From Sediminitomix flava (GTDB taxonomy: Bacteria > Bacteroidota > Bacteroidia > Cytophagales > Flammeovirgaceae), in contig NZ_QGDO01000002.1 of assembly GCF_003149185.1 (NCBI RefSeq), positions 1,116,001 through 1,180,000 of the forward strand: 64,000 nucleotides of DNA. Direction: 5' to 3'. The position numbers were made by a program, and so were the translations under genes. Position 1 is the first letter of the stretch. Each line of letters opens with the position of its first letter. Under the pieces are notes generated by a model, which was given only the letters and a program-made list of their open reading frames with translations, was not told where the DNA came from and ran no database searches. Below, in pieces: positions 35,486 through 44,011 of this stretch.

Positions 35486-36169
35486 CTATTTTTCTAAACT
35501 CATTATATATGCTTTTTGCTCTTCTACACTTCGTTGTGCATGATCTGGCAATTCAAGAAGTTTTTCATAGTCAGGATGTCCTGGGGTTCTTCTTGATCGC
35601 TCAGGGTGAGCTCTACCATGGCAATTCAAACAACTAATATTGGGTGTTTCACTTTGCATATTTACCAATACTGGCTCATGCTCCTTTACACTCACAAACG
35701 CTTCTTTTCCTTCATGACAATTCAGACAGTTTTGGTTTTTAAATTCACCTCTATATTGAATTGGTTCATGATAGGTCTTTGTCACATATCTCATCAGATG
35801 TCGGTAACCATCTAGCTTTGCCTTCATGGTACCTTGGAAACCATAATCTTTATGGCAGCTATAGCATTCATAACTCTGAATCCATCCATTTTTATAATGT
35901 CTTGCGGCTAAAGTCATACTCTCTTCATCCAGCATATCGTGGGCAATAGGAGCCATCACATGACATTTCATACAACTTTCGGATTCTTTACTTGTCTCAA
36001 ACAAATGATAGTTTCCTAGTGCTAGTGCAGTAATAGGAATAATGATTATTCCGATGAGCACCAACCACTTTACTTTACCACTTAAATTTGCTCGATTTTT
36101 TCTTAGGGTGAATAAAATGATGACCTCTACAATCAGCAGGACAATAGCAATGATACTTAAAAAGTTCAT
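35486..36169 (-). CDS. NapC/NrfH-family tetraheme cytochrome c (quinol dehydrogenase)
   Basis: 227 residues. Two hydrophobic helices at the N-terminus (about 3-20 and 36-52) anchor it in the inner membrane. Four CXXCH heme sites follow: CMKCH, CYSCH, CLNCH and CLNCH, with CMKCH soon after the membrane helix as in NapC/NrfH. It would oxidise menaquinol and pass electrons to the NapA-like enzyme encoded 106 bases upstream on the same strand. A second membrane helix is unusual for NapC. There is no NrfA or NapB gene beside it. Confidence 0.86.
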   Translation of the reverse strand: MNFLSIIAIVLLIVEVIILFTLRKNRANLSGKVKWLVLIGIIIIPITALALGNYHLFETSKESESCMKCHVMAPIAHDMLDEESMTLAARHYKNGWIQSYECYSCHKDYGFQGTMKAKLDGYRHLMRYVTKTYHEPIQYRGEFKNQNCLNCHEGKEAFVSVKEHEPVLVNMQSETPNISCLNCHGRAHPERSRRTPGHPDYEKLLELPDHAQRSVEEQKAYIMSLEK

Positions 36170-36275
36170 ACCTCTGTTTATTTTTGCTTATTAATGATTT
36201 TCATCCCCATTTCTTGAAAAGTCCCTCCTACATAAACAACAATTATCGTCTACTAAAGAACTCATGAAATGGCGA

Positions 36276-38570
36276 TTATTTTTTACGATCTAAAGAGGTC
36301 GCTTTGGATACGTTTACTGCAGTCACTTTGTAAACTGGTTCTTTCGAGATCGGATCATAGTCATCATTTACGATTTTATTGACCAAGAATTTAGGATCAT
36401 AGAATGATGCAAAGACTACTCCTGGGGTTTCATTTTCGGAGATATCTACATGACCAGTGATCGTTCCGTAAGTACTTTGTACAGATGCCAAATCTCCTTT
36501 TTTCAACTTCAATCTTCGGGCATCTTCGGGGTGCATAATAAATCGGCCACCTCCACTTTGAATATTGAGTTCTTTGATACCTCCAGTCATTGTTCCCGTG
36601 TGCCACTGAGACACTACTCGACCTGTGGTCAGATAAAGAGGTTTGGTCGTTGATGTTACTTCTTTCACCCTTTTGTAAGGTCTCAAGAAAACGACTGCTT
36701 TCCCATCGGGTTTCCCATAGAAATAATGGTCTTTGCCTTCTGGTACAAATGGGTCTCCTTTGGTATATCTACGTTTGGTTCCAGGATGGTTTTCATCGGG
36801 ACAAGGCCATTGAATTCCTCTCTCTTTTTTTAGCCTTTCTCTCGTAATTCCTTTAAAGTTATATTTTGAATGAGAAGAAAGTTCTCTGTATTCTTCCCAA
36901 ACCTCTTCCGATGTATGAGCTGTTATCAGCTTGTCTTGCCCCATTTTTTTAGCAAATTCTACTAGAATCTCTAGGTCACTCTTCGCCTCTCCTACAGGGT
37001 CTACTAATTTCTCAATAATCTGATACCTTCGTTCAGTTTGCCCATACACACCTTCTTTTTCAATGTAAAGTGCTGCGGGTAAAACTACATCAGCAAACTT
37101 GGTTGTTTCTGTTTCAAAGATATCAGCCACAGCCAAGAATGATTTCTTCATTCCTTCTCTGTAGTGATCGTTATTCGGTAAACTTTGTGCGGGGTTGGTA
37201 CACATGATTAGACAAGCCTTTAACTTTTCGTCCACCATAGCTTGGAACATGGCTAATGCATGATAGCCTGGTTTCGGATTGATCGTTCCAGCAGGTACCT
37301 TCCAAAGTTTTTCCATCTCTGCTCGGTGTGTAGGATTGGCTACAAGTCGACCATTTGGTAATAGGTGAGAAAGTGAACCTGTGTCTCTTACGCCACCGCA
37401 AGCATTTGATTGCCCCGTAAGACTTAAAGGCGTTGCTCCAGGTCTATTGATCTGCCCTGTAAGCAAGTGCATACTATTCAAATTATTATTTAAGAATACA
37501 CCTTGCGCTCTTTGGTTGATCCCCATTGTCCACATGGACATAGTTGCTTTTGAAGCTCCAAACCAATAAGCGGCCGTACGAATCTGACGAGGGGTTAGCC
37601 CTAATTCATCAGCTACTTTTTCGGGTTTATAATCTTCTAGGAAGAGCTTGAATTTCTCAAAATCTACGGCAGATTTCCCATCATTGAATGTCACATTTTT
37701 TGATATAAAGTCTGTATCGCACAAATCTTGCTCGATGAAACAATACATCATAGAATTCAATAACAGCATGTCCGTACCTGGCACAACAGGCAAGTGTATA
37801 TCAGCTTTTTCAGCCGTTTTTGTATACCTAGGGTCTACTACTATGATCTTTGTATTCGGGTGGGATTTTTTACGAATCATAATTCGCTCCCACAAAGGCG
37901 GGTGTCCTTCATAGGTATTTGAACCGATCAAGAAGAAGCAATCGGCATGATCCATATCTTCATAACAACCGGGAGGCTCATCTTTCCCAAAGGTTTGTGT
38001 ATAACCTACAGCAGCTGAAGCCATACATAGCCTTGGGTTTCCATCTACATTATTAGACTTAAACCCTGCCTTAAATAACTTATTCGCCGTATAAGACTCT
38101 TCAATTAATAATTGTCCAGAACCATAATAGCCAACACTTTCAGGACCATTTTCAGCTAAAGCTTCTTTAAACTTATCAGCCATCAAACTCAACGCTTCAT
38201 CCCATGTTGCACGTTCAAGCTTACCATTTTTTCGGATCATCGGATATTTAATCCTACGATCTTCTTGCTTCATCAAATTGCTAAGGGTTGAACCTTTAAT
38301 ACAAATCACCCCTTTGTTATGTGCTTCTTGGTCTCCTCTCACACGTACGAGCTGATTCTCCTTACTCATTCCCAACATCACACCACAGCCTGTTCCACAA
38401 TATCTGCAAACGGACTTATGCCATTTGTCCACATCTCCTTCATCAACAATCAATTCGGTCACAAACCAACCTCCAGTGGCTAAGCCTCCAATCGCTACAG
38501 CCCCACCAGCAAGTTTCATAAAATCTCTTCGGCCTAGTTTGTGTATTTCTTTGTCGTTTTCTTCGGACAT
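36276..38570 (-). CDS. napA: Periplasmic molybdopterin oxidoreductase, probable nitrate reductase NapA
   Basis: 764 residues. A Tat signal (GRRDFMKLAG) is followed by the [4Fe-4S] cysteines C55, C58, C62 and C90 (CRYCGTGC...CIKG). The molybdenum ligand is expected to be Cys182 in GNPRLCMASA, followed by GYTQTFGKDEPPGCYEDMD, a stretch close to NapA. Other NapA features are NQRAQGVFLNNN, TGQSNACGGVRD and the C-terminal TGRVVSQWHTGTMTG. It is about 60 residues shorter than proteobacterial NapA. With only a tetraheme partner and no napB or napD in view, its exact electron path differs from the textbook operon. Confidence 0.85.
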   Translation of the reverse strand: MSEENDKEIHKLGRRDFMKLAGGAVAIGGLATGGWFVTELIVDEGDVDKWHKSVCRYCGTGCGVMLGMSKENQLVRVRGDQEAHNKGVICIKGSTLSNLMKQEDRRIKYPMIRKNGKLERATWDEALSLMADKFKEALAENGPESVGYYGSGQLLIEESYTANKLFKAGFKSNNVDGNPRLCMASAAVGYTQTFGKDEPPGCYEDMDHADCFFLIGSNTYEGHPPLWERIMIRKKSHPNTKIIVVDPRYTKTAEKADIHLPVVPGTDMLLLNSMMYCFIEQDLCDTDFISKNVTFNDGKSAVDFEKFKLFLEDYKPEKVADELGLTPRQIRTAAYWFGASKATMSMWTMGINQRAQGVFLNNNLNSMHLLTGQINRPGATPLSLTGQSNACGGVRDTGSLSHLLPNGRLVANPTHRAEMEKLWKVPAGTINPKPGYHALAMFQAMVDEKLKACLIMCTNPAQSLPNNDHYREGMKKSFLAVADIFETETTKFADVVLPAALYIEKEGVYGQTERRYQIIEKLVDPVGEAKSDLEILVEFAKKMGQDKLITAHTSEEVWEEYRELSSHSKYNFKGITRERLKKERGIQWPCPDENHPGTKRRYTKGDPFVPEGKDHYFYGKPDGKAVVFLRPYKRVKEVTSTTKPLYLTTGRVVSQWHTGTMTGGIKELNIQSGGGRFIMHPEDARRLKLKKGDLASVQSTYGTITGHVDISENETPGVVFASFYDPKFLVNKIVNDDYDPISKEPVYKVTAVNVSKATSLDRKK

Positions 38571-38932
38571 ATTATGATCCTCTTTCGTAATTACTAATTA
38601 GCTAATACTTCTCACACTCATCGGTGAGGTCTCATAATGTAAGTCGTTTTTTTTGATGTGAATTCGTACAAAGGCTCCTAATAAGTGAATTAATTTATAG
38701 ACTTCTACTTAGGCTAAACATATTCATATAAATAAGAAAGGGAAAAGTGCCAAACTCAAACTTAAAGGCACTATTAGTTTTAGAGTTGATTGAGAAAAAT
38801 AAGCAGAAGTAGTTGTTAAGGCTCGAATACCTGATAAAGTAAGTGGGCATATCTATTCGGGTAAAAACTGCTTCTGCCTTTAAATCCCACCTAGAATTGG
38901 AGATAATCTACATGCTAAAAGCTTTCAATTCA
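38571..38932. other. Spacer between the hydrolase and napA genes with two hairpins
   Basis: No gene seen in 362 bases. AGTGCC (38746-38751)/GGCACT (38767-38772) is followed on the minus strand by TTTTCCCTTTCTT, a plausible terminator for the hydrolase gene. GCAGAAGTAGTT (38803-38814) pairs with AACTGCTTCTGC (38866-38877) at 11 of 12 positions across 51 bases. No promoter matching the Bacteroidota consensus well was found for napA. Confidence 0.5.
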
Positions 38933-39802
38933 TTAAGAGTGAGGTTGTAGCATCTCATCAAAAAGTGCCAAATACTTTTGCCTACGCTGATTCATTCCAT
39001 TAATATGAAGTCCATCTATTTCCCAAAACTGAGTAGATTCCTTATTACTGGCTTGGTACAAAGCTCTACCAAGTTCATAAGGTACTTGTTTGTCTTCTTT
39101 ACTGTGAATGACCACGACAGGCTTATGAATTTTTTGGATGTTTTCTTCTGCTGGATAATCATTCGGAGAAAGAAGTGGTATCATCCATTTAATCTTTTCC
39201 ATATTGACCATTCCTGCATAATGTTGCCCTATAGCATTAAATGAATTAAAGGTTCCTTCTACGATGAGTCCATCAGCAAAATCATGTCTTTCTGCCATAT
39301 TCATGGTCGCAAATGCACCTCCCAAAGATTGCCCCCAAAGAATGACAGGCTTACCTTTTACAGTTTCCTCTTTTATCAATTGGTCAAACACATTTAAAGC
39401 ATCGTCCTTTAATTCTAGTGCGTTGTCTGCTACTCCCGTAGAATTGGCAAAACCTCTACGCTCATAAGTAAAAACTTGATAGCCTCTTTCGATTAGAAAG
39501 CTGTACTGAACTGCGGCTCTGTTGATGTTCATTCCATTTCCAGGGTGATGAAAAATTGTCGCAATTGCTTCAAGCGAATCAGGTTTAAATAAAGCTCCAT
39601 GAAGCTTTACTCCATCTTCCATTTCAAAGTAAAACTCTTGATGAGATAAATCACTTTGAATTTTTTCATAGCTATAATCTTTACGAACTGTAAAAAACTG
39701 CTTGTCCATCACTCTCGATGTTCGCATAAAAATGATGGAGGAGATAAACAGAAAACCTAGTACAAAAAAGGTCCACTTGAATATTTTAAAAAATGTTTTC
39801 AT
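38933..39802 (-). CDS. Membrane-anchored alpha/beta hydrolase
   Basis: 289 residues: an N-terminal membrane helix (WTFFVLGFLFISSIIFM) and an alpha/beta-hydrolase fold. The nucleophile elbow is GQSLGG (about 156-161), the oxyanion region is IFHHPGNGMN (84-93), and HSKEDKQVP and DGLHIN supply the likely Asp and His. It resembles the BEM46/YfhR-type membrane hydrolases. The substrate cannot be deduced. It stands alone between terminator-like hairpins. Confidence 0.82.
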   Translation of the reverse strand: MKTFFKIFKWTFFVLGFLFISSIIFMRTSRVMDKQFFTVRKDYSYEKIQSDLSHQEFYFEMEDGVKLHGALFKPDSLEAIATIFHHPGNGMNINRAAVQYSFLIERGYQVFTYERRGFANSTGVADNALELKDDALNVFDQLIKEETVKGKPVILWGQSLGGAFATMNMAERHDFADGLIVEGTFNSFNAIGQHYAGMVNMEKIKWMIPLLSPNDYPAEENIQKIHKPVVVIHSKEDKQVPYELGRALYQASNKESTQFWEIDGLHINGMNQRRQKYLALFDEMLQPHS

Positions 39803-39888
39803 GGTTAAAATTGAATTTTAGAAAGAAATATAGTTTTAATATAATCTTTTAATATTCAATTAAACATCTAGTAACCAATAAAAAATAA

Positions 39889-39930
39889 AAAACACCTCTA
39901 AACTGTATGAACAGCTATAAGAGGTGTTTT
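39889..39930 (-). terminator. Terminator of the murein recycling operon
   Basis: AAAACACCTCT (39889-39899) pairs with AGAGGTGTTTT (39920-39930), with an inner CTGT/ACAG stem; T-rich on the minus strand after the stem, 26 bases past the NlpC gene. Confidence 0.8.
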
Positions 39931-39955
39931 ACCTTGTAACCAAAAAACGTGCGAT

Positions 39956-41137
39956 CTATTTTGCTGAGAGTTGTGCGACAACTTCTTTACTTAGTTTCTT
40001 CTGATCATTACCCAAGATTCGTTTTACCTTTAAAAAACGTCCTAAGTTATATTCATCAAATTCTTTATCATCCTCTATAAAACTACTAATGCGTACCTGC
40101 CCTTGAGAATGGATAAATTTTCCATCGCCAATCCACATCCCTACATGCACTACTTTTTCCTTCTGCTCTTCTGTTTTTCTTCTACCGAAGAACAACAAAT
40201 CACCTACTTCTAAATCCACGTAGTTATTCGCTGTATCGATTTCAACGCCTTCAAATACTTGCAATGAAGCATCACGAGGCAATTCCAATCCGTTCATCCA
40301 ATAAACTGAACGTGTAAAACCACTACAATCGACACCTTTATAAGAATTACCACCCCAATGATAAGGAACTCCCATAAACGTTTTAGCCGTTTCCAACAGG
40401 TTTTCTTTATTCAAATTTCGACTAGCTAACCATTGATCTAACTGAACAGCTTCCTTCTTTGAAATGATCGCCTCGCGGCCATCAGGATATGAAATGGTAT
40501 ATGCTGAAGCTGTTTCTTTCTTCAATGCCACAATATTTCCATACACCAAGTCACTCACTTGTTTCGTTGGTTTTTCTACCGAAATACTGTTTCCGTAATC
40601 TTTGGTATAAATTACCTTTGGAGCTGCTTTCCATTTGGCTAAAGAGTCGGCATTCATACGGGTAAATGCTCCTGACTGAATCCAAGAAATATAACCATCA
40701 GTTGTTTTTGCACGATACCAACCTCCTTGCTTTTCTAACAATTCAATTTCTTCACCTAACAAACCTTGCTTTGCCATTCCTGATGAAAAGCCTGGACGAA
40801 CACGCATATTGATTACAGAATTATTGATCACTCCGTAAAGTTCTTCTCCAAGTGCGGTATCGGGTAATACCTTAACCGATAAGGCTACATCTTTTGAGAA
40901 AACAGACAAATATTCATCCAAAGCCACAAGTGCTTCTGCCTCAGTCGTACTTCCTTCAATTTCCCATTTGCCTTCTATTTTCTCGGCTCTGATGTCAAAC
41001 ACACCTAGACGACTATCTGGAACATAGGTACTTTTGATATTCTTGAGAGCAGTAGCAAGCTCCTCTTTCTCTTTTTCAGTTTGCTGACAACCTAAGAGTG
41101 TTGCAATTAGTAGAGAAAAAAATAATAGCTTCTTCAT
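39956..41137 (-). CDS. NlpC/P60 murein peptidase lipoprotein with SH3 domains (YkfC-like)
   Basis: 393 residues. A lipobox (IATLLGC) makes it a lipoprotein. Two bacterial SH3 domains (about 100-230; NMRVRPGFSSGM, GWYRAKTTDGYISWI) precede an NlpC/P60 domain with catalytic Cys in YKGVDCSGFTR (about 272), His in VVHVGMWIGDG and a third polar residue (FIHSQGQVRI). YkfC-type enzymes cut gamma-D-Glu-diamino-acid bonds in murein peptides. It lies 4 bases downstream of the Ala-Glu epimerase gene, the same partnership as YkfB/YkfC in Bacillus. Confidence 0.88.
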   Translation of the reverse strand: MKKLLFFSLLIATLLGCQQTEKEKEELATALKNIKSTYVPDSRLGVFDIRAEKIEGKWEIEGSTTEAEALVALDEYLSVFSKDVALSVKVLPDTALGEELYGVINNSVINMRVRPGFSSGMAKQGLLGEEIELLEKQGGWYRAKTTDGYISWIQSGAFTRMNADSLAKWKAAPKVIYTKDYGNSISVEKPTKQVSDLVYGNIVALKKETASAYTISYPDGREAIISKKEAVQLDQWLASRNLNKENLLETAKTFMGVPYHWGGNSYKGVDCSGFTRSVYWMNGLELPRDASLQVFEGVEIDTANNYVDLEVGDLLFFGRRKTEEQKEKVVHVGMWIGDGKFIHSQGQVRISSFIEDDKEFDEYNLGRFLKVKRILGNDQKKLSKEVVAQLSAK

Positions 41138-41141
41138 TTTA

Positions 41142-42161
41142 TTAATTCAATTCGAGTTCAACACCATTTCCAAAAACTTCTGGGAAGTGTACTTTCCCAT
41201 CCATTACCGAAACTCCTTTAGCAGGATCATTTTTCAAAAGTAAAGCGCCATCCATATCCACATAATCCAACAAAGGTAAAAGTTGGGCTATAGCCGAAAT
41301 TCCTACAGAAGATTCTGTCATACAACCCACCATTACTTTTAGACCAAGTTGCCTCGCTTTTTCAATCATTCGAAGCGCAACTGTCGGTCCTCCACATTTG
41401 GTTAGTTTGATATTTATAGCATGAAATTGTCCAACACATTTTTCTACATCAGACTCCACGATACAAGACTCATCTGCCAACAATGGAAGGTGAGAATGTT
41501 GATAAACTTCTCTCATTCCTTCTACATTTGAAGGATGCATCGGTTGTTCGATCAACTCCACTCCTAAGTCTTTCAAAACTTTTGAGTTTTCAATGCTTTC
41601 TTCAACACTCCACGCACAGTTTGCATCTACCCTGAAGATGGCATCGGTATGCTCACGCAAGGCTCTTACAATTTCGATGTCTTCTTTCGTACCTAATTTA
41701 ATTTTATAAATCGGATTAGGCACTTCTTTCATTTTTGAGACCATTTCGTCAATTGAACCAATCCCGATTGTGTAATTCGACAATGGCAATTGATTCAATT
41801 CTAGTCCCCACAGTTGATAGGTTTTTTTCTGATGCTTCTTTCCGTAAAAGTCAAGATAGGCTTCGTCTAGGGCACAAATTGGAAAGCTTTGCCCATCTAA
41901 CCACTGCGATATTTGCTGATGAAAAAGAGCTGGCGAAAGGTCTTCTACTTTTGCCAGCTTTTCTTCTATGTTTTCTATAGAGTTTATGATCTGCTCCTGA
42001 CTCACGCCATAAAACTTATTGGCTGTAGCTTCGCCATAACCTGTATAAGTCCCATCAGAGAGTGCAACAATCACCGATTTTTGCACATCTCTTTGGTCAT
42101 GGGCAATTTTAAAGGTATGTTTCAATTGCAGATCATAAGGGTATATTTTCAACTTCATCAT
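41142..42161 (-). CDS. ykfB: L-Ala-D/L-Glu (dipeptide) epimerase, enolase superfamily
   Basis: 339 residues. The enolase-superfamily active site is visible: the acid/base lysines in YKIKLG (about 153-158) and INIKLTKCGG, and metal ligands in RVDANCAW, IEQP and ADESC. The KxK/DxN pattern matches muconate-lactonising-enzyme-type dipeptide epimerases. It interconverts L-Ala-D-Glu and L-Ala-L-Glu from murein turnover. Its ATG immediately follows the upstream stop codon (42162-42164), and NlpC follows after 4 bases, so the three genes are tightly coupled. A second in-frame ATG at 42158 is possible. Confidence 0.88.
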   Translation of the reverse strand: MMKLKIYPYDLQLKHTFKIAHDQRDVQKSVIVALSDGTYTGYGEATANKFYGVSQEQIINSIENIEEKLAKVEDLSPALFHQQISQWLDGQSFPICALDEAYLDFYGKKHQKKTYQLWGLELNQLPLSNYTIGIGSIDEMVSKMKEVPNPIYKIKLGTKEDIEIVRALREHTDAIFRVDANCAWSVEESIENSKVLKDLGVELIEQPMHPSNVEGMREVYQHSHLPLLADESCIVESDVEKCVGQFHAINIKLTKCGGPTVALRMIEKARQLGLKVMVGCMTESSVGISAIAQLLPLLDYVDMDGALLLKNDPAKGVSVMDGKVHFPEVFGNGVELELN

Positions 42162-43445
42162 CTAAGAACCAACTGCTTTCAACTCTTCTTTCAAATGTGC
42201 CATTATGCTATTCATTAAAGCTTCTTCTACTGTATAGAACTTAGAAGGTGCTTCTTCTACTAAAGATGAATTCACAATCACAACTACGCCATATTGTTCA
42301 ACAGGATCAAAGAACAACATACTATGCAAACCGTATGCATCGCCTGTATGTCCGTACAAACGCTCGCCTTTTACTAGTTCTTCAGTAATATGTGTACAAA
42401 GTCCTATTTCTTTAAACAATTTATCGTCTGTTTTCCATTGCAACTCATTCATTAGGCTCACCGTTTCTGGCTTCAAAATCTGTTTTCCTTCCCACTCACC
42501 TTGTTGCAAATGAAGCTTCATAACCTTCGCTAAATCTTCTGCGCTACCTCTAAAGCTTCCTTGAGGACCGAAAGCGACACCATTATGACCTATTTCGTAA
42601 TTTTCTAAATCTGTACGTGGTTCAGGACGTACACCTTTGTGATTATCAGTTTGAGGAACCCATTTCTTACTAGGGTCTAAATCTTCTCTTCTGTATAAAA
42701 CAGACAATTCATCGATATTCTCTAAATCCTCAACATTAAAGCTTCCTGTTACCCCGATTGGTTCTAACAACGTCTTCTTCACATACACATCAAAACGCTC
42801 TCCTGAAAGCTTTTCTATCACATTACCAATGATACCAAAAGCCAAATTACAGTACTCGAAATGTGTTCCCGGCTTCACTTTTTGCCAAGTATCTTCACTC
42901 GAATACTGTGACTTCCCATCAAATAATTCTGTGATTGCAGGATTCTTTTGATGGTAAGTATCTATTAAGAAATCAAAATATTGATCACTATCTGTCAAAC
43001 TAGAAGAATGTGTCAACAAATGCTTCATTGTGATTTTCTCTTCTGGGAAATTTGGGTTTCTCAAAGTGAAACCAAGGTATTTACTCACATCCTCATCCAA
43101 GGTAAACTTTCCTTCCTCATAAAGTTTCATCAGAGCTGTAGTCACGATGTACTTCGAGATAGAAGCTACACGATATTTCGTTTCAGCTGTGATTGCTTTT
43201 TTTCTTTCCTCATCTGCCAAACCATTATAGAAAGAGTAAATCTCTTCTCCATTTTTAATGGCTACCACACTCATTCCAAGAATGTCGAATTTCTTTTGTT
43301 GTAGTTTTAATTCTTTATCTAGCGGGCTTAATGATTCTTCGGCAGGATTCAATGTTGCTTCAGTTTGGTCCAAGGATTCTTCAGATTGATTAACAGTACA
43401 TGACATTGCGAAGGCAACTAACATGCTTAAAAAAATATATCTCAT
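42162..43445 (-). CDS. Serine hydrolase lipoprotein, class C beta-lactamase/DD-peptidase family
   Basis: 427 residues. A lipobox (LVAFAMSC) is followed by an acidic linker (EESLDQTEATLNPAEESL). The penicillin-binding fold has SISK (Ser95, Lys98), a YCN motif (FEYCNLAFG) and HTG near the C-terminus (YGHTGDAYG), the three active-site motifs. It is the first gene of the operon with the Ala-Glu epimerase and NlpC peptidase, so a role as a murein peptide peptidase is likelier than antibiotic resistance. The upstream region holds two hairpins. Confidence 0.86.
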   Translation of the reverse strand: MRYIFLSMLVAFAMSCTVNQSEESLDQTEATLNPAEESLSPLDKELKLQQKKFDILGMSVVAIKNGEEIYSFYNGLADEERKKAITAETKYRVASISKYIVTTALMKLYEEGKFTLDEDVSKYLGFTLRNPNFPEEKITMKHLLTHSSSLTDSDQYFDFLIDTYHQKNPAITELFDGKSQYSSEDTWQKVKPGTHFEYCNLAFGIIGNVIEKLSGERFDVYVKKTLLEPIGVTGSFNVEDLENIDELSVLYRREDLDPSKKWVPQTDNHKGVRPEPRTDLENYEIGHNGVAFGPQGSFRGSAEDLAKVMKLHLQQGEWEGKQILKPETVSLMNELQWKTDDKLFKEIGLCTHITEELVKGERLYGHTGDAYGLHSMLFFDPVEQYGVVVIVNSSLVEEAPSKFYTVEEALMNSIMAHLKEELKAVGS

Positions 43446-44011
43446 AATCTCTTTATTTAAAAATAGAGCCTGCAGTTAAATACATGTACTCACTACAGGC
43501 TTTTCCATAACTAAATGAATATACCAACTTAAGTATAGACGCTAAACAAAAAAAGAAAAGGGGAGAATATCCTCCCCATAATAGAAATTCAATTCTGATT
43601 AAGATCTATCAGTAATGCATTTACTTATCCACTATTTAACTAACGCGCAAAACCTACTGATCTATTTAAGAAGCAAAGTAATACATCTCTAAAAATGTGT
43701 TGTAACGGTTTTCGGGGATATATGGAAATCCATGAATATTTTGGAGACTGAAAAAGAAGGATTCATCACGCAAAAAAGCACAGGTAACATTGTACAATTC
43801 TGATAACAGATTTAGGAATTAAAATGTAATTACTCTTTACCTAAAGGTTGCTGCCCTCTTTTTTAGTTTAAAAAAAGGTTATTCATTACTTTGAATAGAG
43901 AAAGGATAAATCTTTGTATTCTTGAACTAATCAAATATCAGTCAGATATACCAAAGTGAAAGACCTTAATCCTTTTACCTAATCAGCCCAAACACAACTA
44001 AAACCTAAAAT
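43446..44011. other. 566-base divergent spacer with two hairpins
   Basis: Between the murein operon (minus) and the OmpA lipoprotein gene (plus). No gene larger than about 18 codons. Hairpin 1 (43468-43500): GCCTGCAGT with ACTACAGGC, one mismatch. Hairpin 2 (43560-43577): GGGGAG/CTCCCC, followed on the minus strand by TTTTCTTTTTTTG, an intrinsic-terminator shape that lies upstream of the operon it precedes. It could be an attenuator or the end of a short RNA. The plus-strand promoter of the OmpA gene was not clearly identifiable. Confidence 0.5.

Noticed and set aside
35560-35590. HPERSRR-like peptide in the tetraheme cytochrome as a sign of repeat insertion
   Set aside because: Short match inside a frame that stays open and keeps all heme sites; chance is enough.
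42162-43445. Antibiotic-resistance beta-lactamase
   Set aside because: Operon with murein-recycling genes and generic serine-hydrolase features; no specific resistance-enzyme signature.
43695-43751. 18-codon ORF (MCCNGFRGYM...) in the divergent spacer
   Set aside because: Too short and without promoter or conservation evidence.
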